A stretch of DNA of 64,000 bases from Rodentibacter ratti (GCF_002000485.1 NZ_MLAJ01000002.1:248001-312000), one strand, 5' to 3'. Positions 15,588 to 25,817 are shown, counted from the stretch's first letter. Made by a program: numbers and translations. Notes: generated by a model not told the origin, from the letters alone.

Positions 15588-17789
15588 ATGGCATATAAAA
15601 AACAACCGCCAAAAGTACCGCACTTTGACGAACAAGGGCGTGTAGCCTATGAACATATTTACGCTTTGATCGGTGATAAAGCGTGGAAGGCTTGGGGATT
15701 TGGGAAGGAGAAAGGCAACGGGCTAGAATGGGGACTATTGCGTGATAAATTAGGTTTAGGCAATGATTATAAGCCGATCATTTTAGACGCTGAAAAATTG
15801 GCAAATGCGGGAAATTATCAGATTTTAAAAGAGGATGTTCATGCCGTGACGTTTTGCCGATTTGGCAACGTGGTAGAAGAGCAAGAAAACGCTCTACTAT
15901 TGGCACTTGCAACAAATAGCAAAGTTAAGAAAGTATTTTTTGCCGATAGCCTAGGAGAAAATCAAGAAGAATTAAGCCGTCGTTTAGATGATCTGCGCAA
16001 TAACGCAGAATCACGGAATATTGCCGAGATGCGCGTAGAATTTATGAATAAACCGGAAATGCCAAAACGTGAGCCTTATGTTGAATATCGTGAAAATGGA
16101 AAAATAAAAGGGTTGCACAAAATTGAACCGGTATTAGATAAAAAAAGCGGTGAAATTCTTACAGAGAAAATAACATGGATTTGCGACAATTTAGCGTTAG
16201 TAGGTGAAGGTAAAACCACAAGCGGTGAATATTATTATTTGTTCCAATGGCAAAACCGAGACGAAAACACCCCTAGAACTGTTGCGATTGCCCGTGAAGA
16301 TTTTGGCACAGATACCGGCTGGAAAATGTTGAAAGCTCAAGGCTTGAAGATGACACAGGGATCGGGATTAACTCAAAAGCTCACCGAGCATTTTCACTTT
16401 AATGGCGACCACTTCACGCAGTGGACTGTAACTGATGTAACAGGCTGGATAAATAGCGCGTATTTATTGCCGAATGGGGAAATTATAGGCACACCAAGCA
16501 AGCCCATTTATTTTACAGATCGCAGCAGCTCAAGCCTAGGCTATACCACTAGCGGAACCCTTGCAGATTGGCAGCGAGAAATCGCACAAAATGTGAAAGG
16601 CAACGCCTCAATGATGTTGGGGGTTGCGGTTGCACTTGCCGCGCCAATGATCTCACTCTTAGGGCGTGAATCTTTTGGCGTGCATTTATTTGCGGAAAGC
16701 TCAAAAGGGAAAAGCACCACGTTAAACATAGCCAATAGTATTTACGGAAACCCCGAGAAAATAAAATTAAGCTGGAGTACCACCGCCACAGGCGTTAAAA
16801 ATGAAGCCGCCGCACGCAATGATGGCTTTATAACGCTAGATGAAATAGGACAAGCGAAAGATGCAAAAGAGTTAGGTTCGATTGCATATGATTTATTCAA
16901 TGAAACAGATAAAAACCGCGGTGAAAAAACGGGCGGTAATAGACAAATAAAACGCTGGAAAGTAACCGCACTTTCAACAGGTGAAAAAGACTTAGAAACA
17001 CAGCTAAGACTACAGAACGTAAAAGTGCATGCCGGTCAATTAGTGCGGCTTTTAAATGTTCCACTGGAAGAGGCGAATAATATTCATCAATTCCCGAATA
17101 ATAAAGCCCACGCCGACCACCTGAACGAAAAAGTGCAAGAATGCTTTGGCGTGATTGGGCGTGAATGGATCGCTTTCCTTGCCAACAATGCGGACAGCAT
17201 AAAAACCACCTATAAAGCAATCCGGCAAAAATGGTTAGATTTATCTAGCAATATGAGCGGACAAGTTCAACGGGTCGCCGGTGATCGTTTCGCCGTGCTT
17301 GAAACCGCGTTATGCTTAGCCAGGGATTTAACCCAATGGACGGAAGAAGAAAGCGCACAAGCCATTTTGAAAAACTTTCTTAACTGGAAAGAAGAGTTTG
17401 GCGAAAACAGCCGAGAGGAAAAAAGCATTATAGACAGCCTCACAGATTGGCTTTTAGTGAATGAATCTTGCTTTATTGAATATCCGGCTGATCCGAATGC
17501 CAAAACACCGCCCAAGATTGCCGGAGTTAGAGTGTTGGCAAATGGTAAGGAAAGGGAGTACTACTTTATTTACACAAAAGTGTTTGATGAAATAACGGAT
17601 GGCTTCCCCAAAAACATGGTAAGGAACGTTCTTTTTAATTCCGGCATAATGAAGAAACCAATGACACCACAAAAAGGCTATAACGAGTATTTATTCAAGA
17701 TACCCGTAAAAATGCTAGGGAAAAGCCCGAGGGCTTACAAAATCATGCCGTTTTCAGACGAGGCGGATGACACGGAAGAAAACGACTAA
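15588..17789 (+). CDS. DUF927 ATPase, probable replication helicase
   Basis: The 733-residue protein has a DUF927 ATPase domain in its second half: Walker A AESSKGKST (about residues 369-377), Walker B DGFITLDEIG (about 412-421) and the downstream NRGEKTGGNRQIKRWKV. Residues about 85-150 may form a TOPRIM-like domain (FCRFGNVVEEQE, VKKVFFADS). In P4-like satellites and related islands such proteins unwind the origin. The adjacent iteron array supports that role. It has normal family length and an intact frame; one uptake signal lies inside (16965-16973). The GGGGGAG ribosome site is strong. Confidence 0.82.
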   Translation: MAYKKQPPKVPHFDEQGRVAYEHIYALIGDKAWKAWGFGKEKGNGLEWGLLRDKLGLGNDYKPIILDAEKLANAGNYQILKEDVHAVTFCRFGNVVEEQENALLLALATNSKVKKVFFADSLGENQEELSRRLDDLRNNAESRNIAEMRVEFMNKPEMPKREPYVEYRENGKIKGLHKIEPVLDKKSGEILTEKITWICDNLALVGEGKTTSGEYYYLFQWQNRDENTPRTVAIAREDFGTDTGWKMLKAQGLKMTQGSGLTQKLTEHFHFNGDHFTQWTVTDVTGWINSAYLLPNGEIIGTPSKPIYFTDRSSSSLGYTTSGTLADWQREIAQNVKGNASMMLGVAVALAAPMISLLGRESFGVHLFAESSKGKSTTLNIANSIYGNPEKIKLSWSTTATGVKNEAAARNDGFITLDEIGQAKDAKELGSIAYDLFNETDKNRGEKTGGNRQIKRWKVTALSTGEKDLETQLRLQNVKVHAGQLVRLLNVPLEEANNIHQFPNNKAHADHLNEKVQECFGVIGREWIAFLANNADSIKTTYKAIRQKWLDLSSNMSGQVQRVAGDRFAVLETALCLARDLTQWTEEESAQAILKNFLNWKEEFGENSREEKSIIDSLTDWLLVNESCFIEYPADPNAKTPPKIAGVRVLANGKEREYYFIYTKVFDEITDGFPKNMVRNVLFNSGIMKKPMTPQKGYNEYLFKIPVKMLGKSPRAYKIMPFSDEADDTEEND

Positions 17790-17866
17790 ATCCACAAAGA
17801 AGCAAGGCGCAAAACCTTGCTTTTTTATCACCAATGAAAAGATTTTTTGCCAAGGCATAAGAAATT

Positions 17867-18148
17867 TATAGGAACAATAGGAATTAAAGAAATAAATAAT
17901 ATATTAATCAATAAGTTATATAAATAATCTATTCCTATTTAGTGCTTTATAGTTCCTATTTCATCCTGTTTTATTCCTATTTTTGCCTTTTTCATTCCTA
18001 TTTTGAAAAATCACCTTTTTCCATTCCTAAAAAATTCCTGTTCTGTTCCTATTTGGAAAACTAAAAATAGGAACACTTTTCAGAATTTAACTATTTGAAA
18101 AATAAGATGAAAAAATTTTTGTTCCTAAAATTCCTGTTTTTCCTATGA
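17867..18148. repeat. Iteron array, probable satellite origin of replication
   Basis: Copies of [A/G]TTCCTATTT occur at 17931, 17952, 17973 and 17994, exactly 21 bp apart. A related group starts at 18023 (ATTCCTAAAA), 18034 (ATTCCTGTTC) and 18045 (GTTCCTATTT), 11 bp apart. An inverted copy lies at 18065-18074, with further direct copies at 18121 and 18130. The array is very AT-rich and begins about 80 bp after the DUF927 gene. Helical phasing and location fit binding sites for the element's replication protein, as in P4 ori/crr. The region has no gene. Confidence 0.7.
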
Positions 18149-18290
18149 AAAAAACATACTTACAGAAAAAAATTATTTTTTATGAAAAATACTTGGTGGG
18201 GCTGATGATGATCTTTTATATGAACAAAATGTTTTTATTTTTTTCTACTTGTCTTAGAATCAAGCATAATGACAACTAGGATACAAGAAA

Positions 18291-18734
18291 ATGATTACAT
18301 TATTTTTGGTTTTGATAAGTGTTCCAGTCTATTTAGTGATTGCAGGACTTATAATTGGGGGAACATATTTTATCAATATTCTCCCAATGCTCCTTTCAAT
18401 CTACTTAATAATCGTCTTTTTGGTGTATATGTTTACCCCGCTAAAACCATGGTTTAATAAACATCAAACTAAAATAAACACGATTGGAAAATTACTCGCT
18501 TTAATCCTGTTTGGTCCATTAATCGTAGTGTTGGCCGGTGCAATTCTTGCATTACCTTTCGTCATAATTTATGCAATAGCTGATAACCCGTTCTTATGGT
18601 ATGCCATTATTTTGTTTTTTATTGGAATCTTTGCATATAACACGAAAAAAGATCTCGAACGTAAAAGAGAAAAACAAATTTGGAAAGAAACGCAAGAACG
18701 TGCGGCTATGCACAAATTCTTTTATCGTGAATAG
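18291..18734 (+). CDS. Small multi-pass membrane protein
   Basis: The 147-residue protein has four hydrophobic segments (about 2-25, 28-48, 62-92, 100-117) and a charged cytoplasmic tail (TKKDLERKREKQIWKETQE). I do not recognise it. It is the last gene of the element, after the origin and beside the right attachment site, where satellites often carry cargo. A role such as phage exclusion is possible but unsupported by any motif. AGGAT lies upstream of the ATG. Confidence 0.6.
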   Translation: MITLFLVLISVPVYLVIAGLIIGGTYFINILPMLLSIYLIIVFLVYMFTPLKPWFNKHQTKINTIGKLLALILFGPLIVVLAGAILALPFVIIYAIADNPFLWYAIILFFIGIFAYNTKKDLERKREKQIWKETQERAAMHKFFYRE

Positions 18735-19187
18735 AATCAAAGCCAATAATTAAACGAAATTTAAAGATTGACCTAAGAAATGTTTTTCTTGAAAATGCCG
18801 CCAAGCAAAGACAAATAATAGATTTTAACTCCCCAAGATACTCCCTACACTATAAAGGGGAAGTTAAAGAAGCTAGGCATATCAAGGCTTGACAGTAAAA
18901 AGTGATTGTTCCCTCTCGCCATTTATCTATTCTCTTTCTTACACAAGATTCCTTTTATCAGGCTTAATTATCAAAACAGCAACATTTTCATACAAAAAAT
19001 TCTAAGCTTTTAAAATAGCCTTCAGACTTTATTAAATGGATGAATTGGAAAAGAAGCGATCTCGATCTATTTGTTCATATATGTTTCCGCAAATATACTT
19101 AATTTGTATTTATGTAAATACAAAAATTTATTGCGTAAACCCAACAACAATTACGAATAACGACGGATTAATAAACGAAAAGGCAAA
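18735..19187. other. Right end of the satellite and junction with chromosome
   Basis: No gene is seen. The stretch contains TTAACTCCCC (18825-18834), ACTCCCT (18840-18846) and GGGGAAGTTAA (18857-18867), counterparts of the left-end cluster. CAAAGACAAATAAT (18806-18819) is the inverse of 5881-5894. CCCTCTCGCCAT (18911-18922) is the degraded tRNA-end copy taken as attR. From about 18923 to the tRNA-Arg gene the DNA is AT-rich spacer without recognisable content. Confidence 0.5.
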
Positions 19188-19264
<77 letters not shown>

Positions 19265-19316
19265 ATTTAAGGATTGTATCTTTTTTTATGAAGTTCCAAG
19301 GGAAATATAAAAGAAG

Positions 19317-19393
19317 TGGTCGGCGAGATAGGATTTGAACCTACGACCCACTGGTCCCAAACCAGTTGCGCTACCAAGCTGCGCTACTCGCCG
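19317..19393 (-). tRNA. tRNA-Pro(UGG)
   Basis: Read on the minus strand the acceptor CGGCGAG pairs with CTCGCCG, followed by A and an encoded CCA. The anticodon stem ACTGG/CCAGT encloses TGG, and the T-loop is GGTTCAAATCC. It lies 52 bp upstream of tRNA-Arg on the same strand and is probably co-transcribed with it. Confidence 0.97.
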
Positions 19394-19568
19394 ATAAGTT
19401 TGCCTAATTATAGTGAGCTTTCTTATTCAGTCAATCAATTTTTATTATTTTTATATTTGATTGCTCAAAATTATTTCAATTTCAATATTCAACATATTTT
19501 GATTTTGTAAATTTCCTATTGTTCGATAAAATGGCAAACGTTTACATTTCCATTATTAAGGACTTTTA

Positions 19569-20423
19569 ATGACAGCACAAATTATCTCAGGAACGATGCT
19601 TTCCAAGCAGATAAAATCTGAAATTTCAAAAAAAATTAGCCATTATCGCAATGAAGATAAACGTGCCCCCGGGCTTGCCGTGATTCTCGTCGGCTCGGAT
19701 CCCGCCTCTCAAGTTTATGTGGAAAGTAAACGTCGTAGTTGTGAGGAAGTCGGGATTAACTCTAAATCCTATGATTTGCCGGCAACAACAACGGAGCAAG
19801 AATTACTTACTTTAATCGACCGGTTAAATGCAGATGAAACCATTGACGGCATTTTGGTACAACTCCCTCTTCCAAAACAAATCAATTCTGAAGCTATTAT
19901 CGAACGTATTGACCCGAAAAAAGATGTGGATGGTTTTCACCCTTATAACGTTGGGCGTTTATGCCAGCGTATCCCGACTCTACGTGCTTGCACCCCTTAT
20001 GGCGTGATGAAATTATTGGAAACAACCGGTCTTGATTTACACGGTAAACATGCGGTTATTGTTGGTGCTTCAAATATTGTGGGTCGCCCAATGTCCTTGG
20101 AATTATTGCTTGCCGGTGCAACCGTGACGGTGACTCACCGTTTCACAAAAGATCTTGAAAATCACGTTCGCCAAGCCGATATTTTAGTTGTCGCTGTTGG
20201 AAAACCGAATCTTGTACCGGGCGAATGGGTAAAAGAAGGTGCTGTCGTTATTGATGTGGGCATTAATCGAATTGAAGGTAAATTAGTAGGTGATATAGGG
20301 TTTGAAGCCGCAGCTAAAAAAGCGAGTTATATTACCCCTGTTCCGGGTGGTGTAGGTCCAATGACCGTTGCAATGTTGATGTATAACACACTTTATGCCT
20401 ACGAACATAATATTTCGGTATAA
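19569..20423 (+). CDS. folD: Methylenetetrahydrofolate dehydrogenase/cyclohydrolase
   Basis: FolD is a bifunctional cytoplasmic enzyme that oxidises 5,10-methylene-THF and hydrolyses the methenyl form to 10-formyl-THF. The 284 residues show the catalytic Tyr/Lys region [14 protein letters not shown], the [11 protein letters not shown] motif, PYNVGRL, the nucleotide-binding [13 protein letters not shown] and the C-terminal [14 protein letters not shown] signature. The start is AAGGACTTTTA-ATG. It is monocistronic and ends at an uptake-signal terminator. Confidence 0.98.
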   Translation: MTAQIISGTMLSKQIKSEISKKISHYRNEDKRAPGLAVILVGSDPASQVYVESKRRSCEEVGINSKSYDLPATTTEQELLTLIDRLNADETIDGILVQLPLPKQINSEAIIERIDPKKDVDGFHPYNVGRLCQRIPTLRACTPYGVMKLLETTGLDLHGKHAVIVGASNIVGRPMSLELLLAGATVTVTHRFTKDLENHVRQADILVVAVGKPNLVPGEWVKEGAVVIDVGINRIEGKLVGDIGFEAAAKKASYITPVPGGVGPMTVAMLMYNTLYAYEHNISV

Positions 20424-20426
20424 CAA

Positions 20427-20456
20427 AAAAGTGCGGTCAAAAATGACCGCACTTTT
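20427..20456. terminator. Uptake-signal inverted pair between folD and ndh
   Basis: AAAAGTGCGGTCA (20427-20439) and TGACCGCACTTTT (20444-20456) form a 13-bp stem with a 4-nt loop and T-rich ends on both strands. It serves the convergent folD and ndh genes. Confidence 0.85.
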
Positions 20457-20464
20457 ACTTGTGA

Positions 20465-21799
20465 TTAATGCAATTTCAATCTTGGTTTTAAATAACGATT
20501 AATTTTATCCACTAAGATAATCAATCCAATTTTAGTACAACCATGCAATGCATGTTGGTGCATACGATAAAGTGATACGTAAGCAAATTGTGCAAACTTG
20601 CCGTGTACTGTCAGTGGATTCTTGCCAAATTTATTGGTTAAACTGCCTAATGCAGTAAAGCTGGAAAGCGATACCAAAGTACCTTTATCATTGTATTTAA
20701 ACGCCTTCAGCGGTTTATTATCAAAAATGGCAAAAATATTTTTCGCACAAGCTTTTGCCATCTGGTGTGCTGCTTGAGCACGAGGCGGTACCAATGTACC
20801 GTTGTCTTGAGTGAATGCCGCACAATCGCCGATGGCAAAAATACTCTCGTCCACCGTAGTTTGTAGCGTATCTTTCACCACTAATTGATTAGTGCGGTTA
20901 ATTTCTAAACCATCAAAATTGTGGGTGACTTTTGAAGTTCGAACACCTGCCGCCCAAACGATTAAATCGGCTTTGATTTCTTCTCCCTCTTTTGTGATTA
21001 GCGTATTGGGTTGAGCTTCGGTAATCATCGTATTGAGCTTCACATCTGCGCCCATCTCTTTTAATTCATCCAAAACAGCAGCGGATAAATCTTCCGGTAA
21101 CGCCGGTAACAAACGAGGACCGGCTTCGACTAAGGTTACTTGTAAACAGGCGTTATCAATTTTTCCATAGCCATAAGAAGATAAGTCTTCAGTGGCATGA
21201 TAAAGTTCTGCGGTTAATTCCACACCCGTCGCTCCACCACCGACAATAGCAATATTGACTTTATTTTCATCCACTAACTTCTGTTTGAATTCTTCCTCAC
21301 CAATATCGTCCAATGCCCGATTTTCTGAGAATTTCAAAAAGAGTTCCAAAACTTTTCGCTGAAAACGCAATGCTTGATCAGAGCTATCCAAGAAAATACA
21401 ATTTTCCGCTACACCTTTAGTATTGAAATCATTAGATTTACTGCCAATAGCTAAAATTAAATAATCATAAGGAATGCGGCGTGCGATCACCAGCATATCC
21501 CCTTCTTGACCATAAATCGGGGCGAGCTCCACATATTTTTGTTCGCGATTGATACGGGTAATCGTACCTTGTTCAAAGCTGAAATGATGATTTTTACCAT
21601 GCGCGCGATAGCTTAAAGAATCTACCCCGTCATCCAGAACGCCGGTTGCAATTTCGTGGAGTAATGGTTTCCAAAGATGAGTCGCATTGCGATCCACAAG
21701 GGTTATTTTCGCTTGCCCTTTGCGCCCCAGTTTATTCCCCAAAAAAGTCGCCAATTCAATACCGCCGGCACCACCGCCAACGACCACGACGTTTTTCAT
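20465..21799 (-). CDS. ndh: Type II NADH:quinone oxidoreductase
   Basis: Ndh passes electrons from NADH to quinone at the inner face of the membrane without pumping protons. The 444-residue protein has two dinucleotide folds: the FAD site VVVGGGAGGIELATFLG at the N-terminus and the NADH site IAIVGGGATGVELTAEL near residue 185. FAIGDCAAF near residue 320 and the C-terminal amphipathic segment for membrane attachment are also present. The length is typical (E. coli 434). It has its own promoter region, ribosome site GGAGAGCAAT and terminator. Confidence 0.96.
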   Translation of the reverse strand: MKNVVVVGGGAGGIELATFLGNKLGRKGQAKITLVDRNATHLWKPLLHEIATGVLDDGVDSLSYRAHGKNHHFSFEQGTITRINREQKYVELAPIYGQEGDMLVIARRIPYDYLILAIGSKSNDFNTKGVAENCIFLDSSDQALRFQRKVLELFLKFSENRALDDIGEEEFKQKLVDENKVNIAIVGGGATGVELTAELYHATEDLSSYGYGKIDNACLQVTLVEAGPRLLPALPEDLSAAVLDELKEMGADVKLNTMITEAQPNTLITKEGEEIKADLIVWAAGVRTSKVTHNFDGLEINRTNQLVVKDTLQTTVDESIFAIGDCAAFTQDNGTLVPPRAQAAHQMAKACAKNIFAIFDNKPLKAFKYNDKGTLVSLSSFTALGSLTNKFGKNPLTVHGKFAQFAYVSLYRMHQHALHGCTKIGLIILVDKINRYLKPRLKLH

Positions 21800-21902
21800 A
21801 TTGCTCTCCTAAATAAAATATTGTTAAAAATGTTAAATCTTTGTAATGATAACATAAGTAAAGAAATGATAAGAAAAACTTTCACTAAAATGACCGCACT
21901 TA

Positions 21903-22523
21903 TCAATGACAACGTTCATAAAGCGGTTGTAATCTCTGAATGGTACTCACGATAAAATTCACAGTATCGATATTCTGCAACGCATTCTTTTCAATATTTT
22001 GACCAATACACCAAAAATCATCATCGGAACGTAGCAATAAATCTTTTTCCTGCAACTGATTAACTTGACGGAAATCATCGTATTCACTTTCATCTCCGCG
22101 CCATATATCCCAATCGGAAAACATCTGAAAATCGAATTCATCCAGCCATTGATTATATTGTTGCAGATTAATTTGTGAACGCTCCGCTCGGTAGCAATGC
22201 CAATCTAAACTCACCGATAGACGTCGGCGATTTAGCAATACGGAAAAAATTGCTGCCGAATTTTGGTTAAACTCATATTTAAAATAAGCAAAAAAATGCG
22301 CTCGGACTTGCCAACCGTTTGTCCAACTTTCGATATGGGGTTTTGCAAAAGGTGCGTCGAGTTGTTTTGCTACGGCTTGAATAATGGCTTTCCAATTATC
22401 CCAATGGTGTTTGTAATTGGCTTTGATTGAAGGGATTTCTGCCGGACAAAATTTTTTCATTTGTGCGAATTGATAAAAAGGAATCTCAAAGAGTTCGCAT
22501 GATTCGGCAGTAAGGGAAAGCAT
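21903..22523 (-). CDS. Uncharacterised HI_0552-type protein
   Basis: This 206-residue soluble protein resembles the H. influenzae HI_0552 family, which is conserved in Pasteurellaceae beside apaH but has no established function. It is rich in Trp, Phe and Tyr (HHWDNWKAIIQAVAKQL, WTNGWQVRAHFFAYFKY, LDWHCYRAERSQINL) and has no signal or membrane segment. It follows apaH by 11 nt in an rsmA-apaH-this gene unit. The family assignment is from memory of sequence and context. Confidence 0.7.
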   Translation of the reverse strand: MLSLTAESCELFEIPFYQFAQMKKFCPAEIPSIKANYKHHWDNWKAIIQAVAKQLDAPFAKPHIESWTNGWQVRAHFFAYFKYEFNQNSAAIFSVLLNRRRLSVSLDWHCYRAERSQINLQQYNQWLDEFDFQMFSDWDIWRGDESEYDDFRQVNQLQEKDLLLRSDDDFWCIGQNIEKNALQNIDTVNFIVSTIQRLQPLYERCH

Positions 22524-22534
22524 GATATGTCCCC

Positions 22535-23362
22535 TTAGAAAATACGGTAATTTTTAACCGCACTTTGCGTAAAGTATTGTTTATCTTCCCAACGTAACAT
22601 CGTCATTCTGTTGTTCCACACACAGCCCGTATCCAACGCATAAATCCCCTTTGGTGTCGGCTCATCGACTAAACTTGCCCAATGTCCGAAAATAATCGGG
22701 ATTTCTTGATAAAGAGGATTATTCAAGTTAAACCAAGGGGTTAATTCCGCCGGTGCATCTTTAAGCGGAGATTTACAAGCAAAATCAAGACGATGATCCC
22801 AATAACAAAAACGCATACGGGTAAAAACATTAATGATATAACGCAGACGAGCGAGCCCTTCTAATTCAGGAGACCAACGATCCGGCTGCTCCGCATACAT
22901 ATTTTCCAATAAATTTCGGATATCTCCATGTCTCAGTATATTTTCGACTTCTTCTGCACAATTTTTTGCCGTGACAAGATCCCAATCAGGGGAGAGACCG
23001 GCATGGCACATGACAAAATTTTGTTTTTCATTATGTACAAGCAAAGGTTGATAACGTAGCCAGTCTATCAACTCTTCAAAATCCGGTGCTTGAAAAATAC
23101 GCTCTACCCGATCCTTTGGTTTCACTTTTTTAATACCAAGTGCGGTAGAAATTAAGTGTAAATCGTGATTGCCTAAAACCGTTTGAGCCACATTACCCAG
23201 GGATTTCACAAAACGCAAACATTCTAGCGATTTATCCCCTCGCGCGACTAAATCCCCCACAAGGTATAATTTATCCTGCGCAGGTTCAAACGCCACTTTT
23301 TCCAGCAAAAGTTGTAATTCATCATAACAACCGTGCAAATCGCCTACAAAATATGTCGCCAT
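22535..23362 (-). CDS. apaH: Diadenosine tetraphosphatase (symmetrical)
   Basis: ApaH splits Ap4A into two ADP and removes NpnN caps from RNA 5' ends. The metallophosphatase blocks are clear: GDLHGCYDE (about residues 7-15), [24 protein letters not shown] and [10 protein letters not shown]. It is 275 residues, the standard length. It lies 16 nt after rsmA, an association also found in enterobacteria. Confidence 0.97.
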   Translation of the reverse strand: MATYFVGDLHGCYDELQLLLEKVAFEPAQDKLYLVGDLVARGDKSLECLRFVKSLGNVAQTVLGNHDLHLISTALGIKKVKPKDRVERIFQAPDFEELIDWLRYQPLLVHNEKQNFVMCHAGLSPDWDLVTAKNCAEEVENILRHGDIRNLLENMYAEQPDRWSPELEGLARLRYIINVFTRMRFCYWDHRLDFACKSPLKDAPAELTPWFNLNNPLYQEIPIIFGHWASLVDEPTPKGIYALDTGCVWNNRMTMLRWEDKQYFTQSAVKNYRIF

Positions 23363-23378
23363 GTTAACCGCTCTTTAA

Positions 23379-24242
23379 TTAATCATCCGTATCAATAATT
23401 TCCGGTTTATTAATTTCTTCCGGAGGATTATCCGCCAACCAATTCGCCAAACGGGCGTAATCCGCAATAGAAAGATTTTCCGCACGTGCATTTAAATCGA
23501 TTCCAAGTGCGGTCAAATTTTCTGCTGAAAATAGCGTTGACAGTGCATTACGTAAAGTTTTACGGCGTTGATTAAAAGCTTGTGAACATACTCGGTTAAG
23601 CCAATATAAATCTTTCACCGGGTGTGGTAGTACTTGATGAGGAATTAAACGTACTACGGCTGAATCCACTTTGGGCGCAGGTTTAAAGGCAGTTGGCGGT
23701 ACTTCCAATACAGGCATCACTTGACAAAAATACTGTGCCATAATAGTTAAACGCCCGTAAGACTTACTATTCGGTGCGGCGCATAAACGTTTTACCACCT
23801 CTTTTTGCAACATAAAGTGCATATCTTGGATAATGTCGTGATATTTAAAAAGATGGAACATCAATGGAGTAGAAATGTTATAAGGCAGGTTTCCAAATAC
23901 ACGTAATTTTTGCCCTTTCTCCGCCAAATTCTCTTGACGATAAAGCTCGCCAAAATCAAATTGCATCGCATCATTTTCAATTACAGTAATTTTGTGATGT
24001 AAAAATGGGTGATGACGTAAACGTTCGGCAAGATCACGATCCAGTTCCACCACGGTCAAATGATCGACTTGTTCCGCAACAGGTTCGGTTAATGCACCAA
24101 GCCCCGGCCCTATTTCCAGTAAAAATTGATCCTTTTGCGGATAAATCGCCGCAACAATATTTTGAATCACATTGTTATCGTGCAAAAAATTTTGTCCAAA
24201 CCGTTTGCGGGCTGTATGCCCTAAGTGTTTTTTTGAGCTCAT
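23379..24242 (-). CDS. rsmA: 16S rRNA (adenine1518/1519-N6)-dimethyltransferase
   Basis: RsmA (KsgA) dimethylates two adjacent adenines in helix 45 of 16S rRNA late in 30S assembly. The SAM-binding motif [16 protein letters not shown]-like ([13 protein letters not shown]) and the catalytic NLPYNIS motif are present. The N-terminus [14 protein letters not shown] is the family start. At 287 residues it has usual length with a short charged C-terminal extension. Loss of the enzyme gives kasugamycin resistance in known bacteria. It is the first gene of the rsmA-apaH unit. Confidence 0.97.
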   Translation of the reverse strand: MSSKKHLGHTARKRFGQNFLHDNNVIQNIVAAIYPQKDQFLLEIGPGLGALTEPVAEQVDHLTVVELDRDLAERLRHHPFLHHKITVIENDAMQFDFGELYRQENLAEKGQKLRVFGNLPYNISTPLMFHLFKYHDIIQDMHFMLQKEVVKRLCAAPNSKSYGRLTIMAQYFCQVMPVLEVPPTAFKPAPKVDSAVVRLIPHQVLPHPVKDLYWLNRVCSQAFNQRRKTLRNALSTLFSAENLTALGIDLNARAENLSIADYARLANWLADNPPEEINKPEIIDTDD

Positions 24243-24298
24243 ATTCTTCTATCTTTTATCAAAGTGCGGTTATTATAGAACGTGATTTGGGTTTGTAA

Positions 24299-24679
<381 letters not shown>

Positions 24680-24694
24680 TTTTTATGGAAAAAG

Positions 24695-24722
24695 AAAACC
24701 GATATAAATTATCGGTTTTTTC
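24695..24722 (+). terminator. Intrinsic terminator after infA
   Basis: AAAACCGAT (24695-24703) pairs with ATCGGTTTT (24711-24719), followed by more T residues. Confidence 0.8.
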
Positions 24723-24746
24723 TTGCCTAAAAAAACTGCAAATTGG

Positions 24747-24774
24747 TTGCAAAAAACAAAAATTCCGATATAAT
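24747..24774 (+). promoter_or_regulatory. Promoter of the rpsF operon
   Basis: TTGCAA (24747-24752), a 16-bp spacer and a perfect TATAAT (24769-24774) place the transcript start near 24781, at the first base of the structured leader. Confidence 0.65.
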
Positions 24775-24780
24775 CCGCAA

Positions 24781-24869
24781 CCCTTAGTCACATTCAATTT
24801 TTCGTTCCTTGCCTTTGCAGATTGGTGACTAATCTACGTCAAAGGCTGATTAACCCGTAAGGAGCAGTA
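24781..24869 (+). promoter_or_regulatory. Structured rpsF leader, candidate autoregulatory site
   Basis: TTAGTCAC (24784-24791) is complementary to GTGACTAA (24825-24832), and GCCTTTG (24811-24817) to CAAAGGC (24840-24846). The two pairings interleave, so they form a pseudoknot or exclude each other. A S6:S18-binding leader is known ahead of rpsF in many bacteria; this may be the local form. Confidence 0.5.
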
Positions 24870-25233
24870 ATGCGTCACTACGAAATCGTGTTTATGGTTC
24901 ATCCGGACCAAAGCGAGCAAGTACCAGGTATGATTGAACGTTACACAGGTTCTGTTAAAGAAGCCGGTGGTCAAATTCATCGCCTAGAAGATTGGGGTCG
25001 CCGTCAATTAGCATACCCAATCAATAAATTACACAAAGCACATTATGTGCTTATGAATGTAGAAGCGCCTCAACAAGTCATCGACGAGCTAGAAACGACT
25101 TTCCGTTATAACGATGCTGTATTACGCAGTCTTGTTATTCATACTAAGCACGCCGTAACAGAAGCGTCCCCAATGGTTAAAGCAAAAGATGATCGTAAAG
25201 CTTTAGCTGAAGTTGAAAACAACGATTTTGAGG

Positions 25234-25247
<14 letters not shown>
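24870..25247 (+). CDS. rpsF: 30S ribosomal protein S6
   Basis: S6 binds the central domain of 16S rRNA as a dimer with S18. The 125-residue sequence ([40 protein letters not shown]) with an acidic C-terminal tail is standard. AAGGAGCAGTA-ATG gives a strong start. It is the first gene of rpsF-priB-rpsR-rplI; its last 14 nt overlap priB. Confidence 0.98.
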
Positions 25248-25802
<555 letters not shown>

Positions 25803-25817
25803 GAAGGAGAAGGTCAA

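Larger units (their letters stand above)
5780..18922. mobile_element. P4-like phage satellite integrated in tRNA-Ser
   Basis: About 13.1 kb separates the tRNA-Ser 3' end from ordinary chromosome. It carries a P4-type integrase at the left edge, AlpA-type regulators, an Ogr/Delta zinc-finger protein, an Ash/Icd-like ORF over a P4-like immunity region, a DUF927 ATPase, an iteron array and a P2 gpN-like capsid gene. Nearly all genes run rightward. Portal, terminase, tail and lysis genes are absent, so this is a satellite rather than a prophage. The left limit is set by the tRNA. The right limit is inferred from CCCTCTC-GCCAT at 18911-18922, a copy of the tRNA end (CCCTCTCACCGCCAT, 5780-5794) lacking ACC. 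It is also related in layout to Gram-negative phage-inducible islands (int, alpA, replication gene). Confidence 0.85.

Noticed and set aside
17931-18148. CRISPR array
   Set aside because: The repeated units are about 10 bp with 11- or 21-bp period and no spacers; they are iterons.
18269-18457. 62-codon frame overlapping the membrane protein gene
   Set aside because: Different frame, no ribosome site, and the overlapping 147-codon frame has clear membrane helices.
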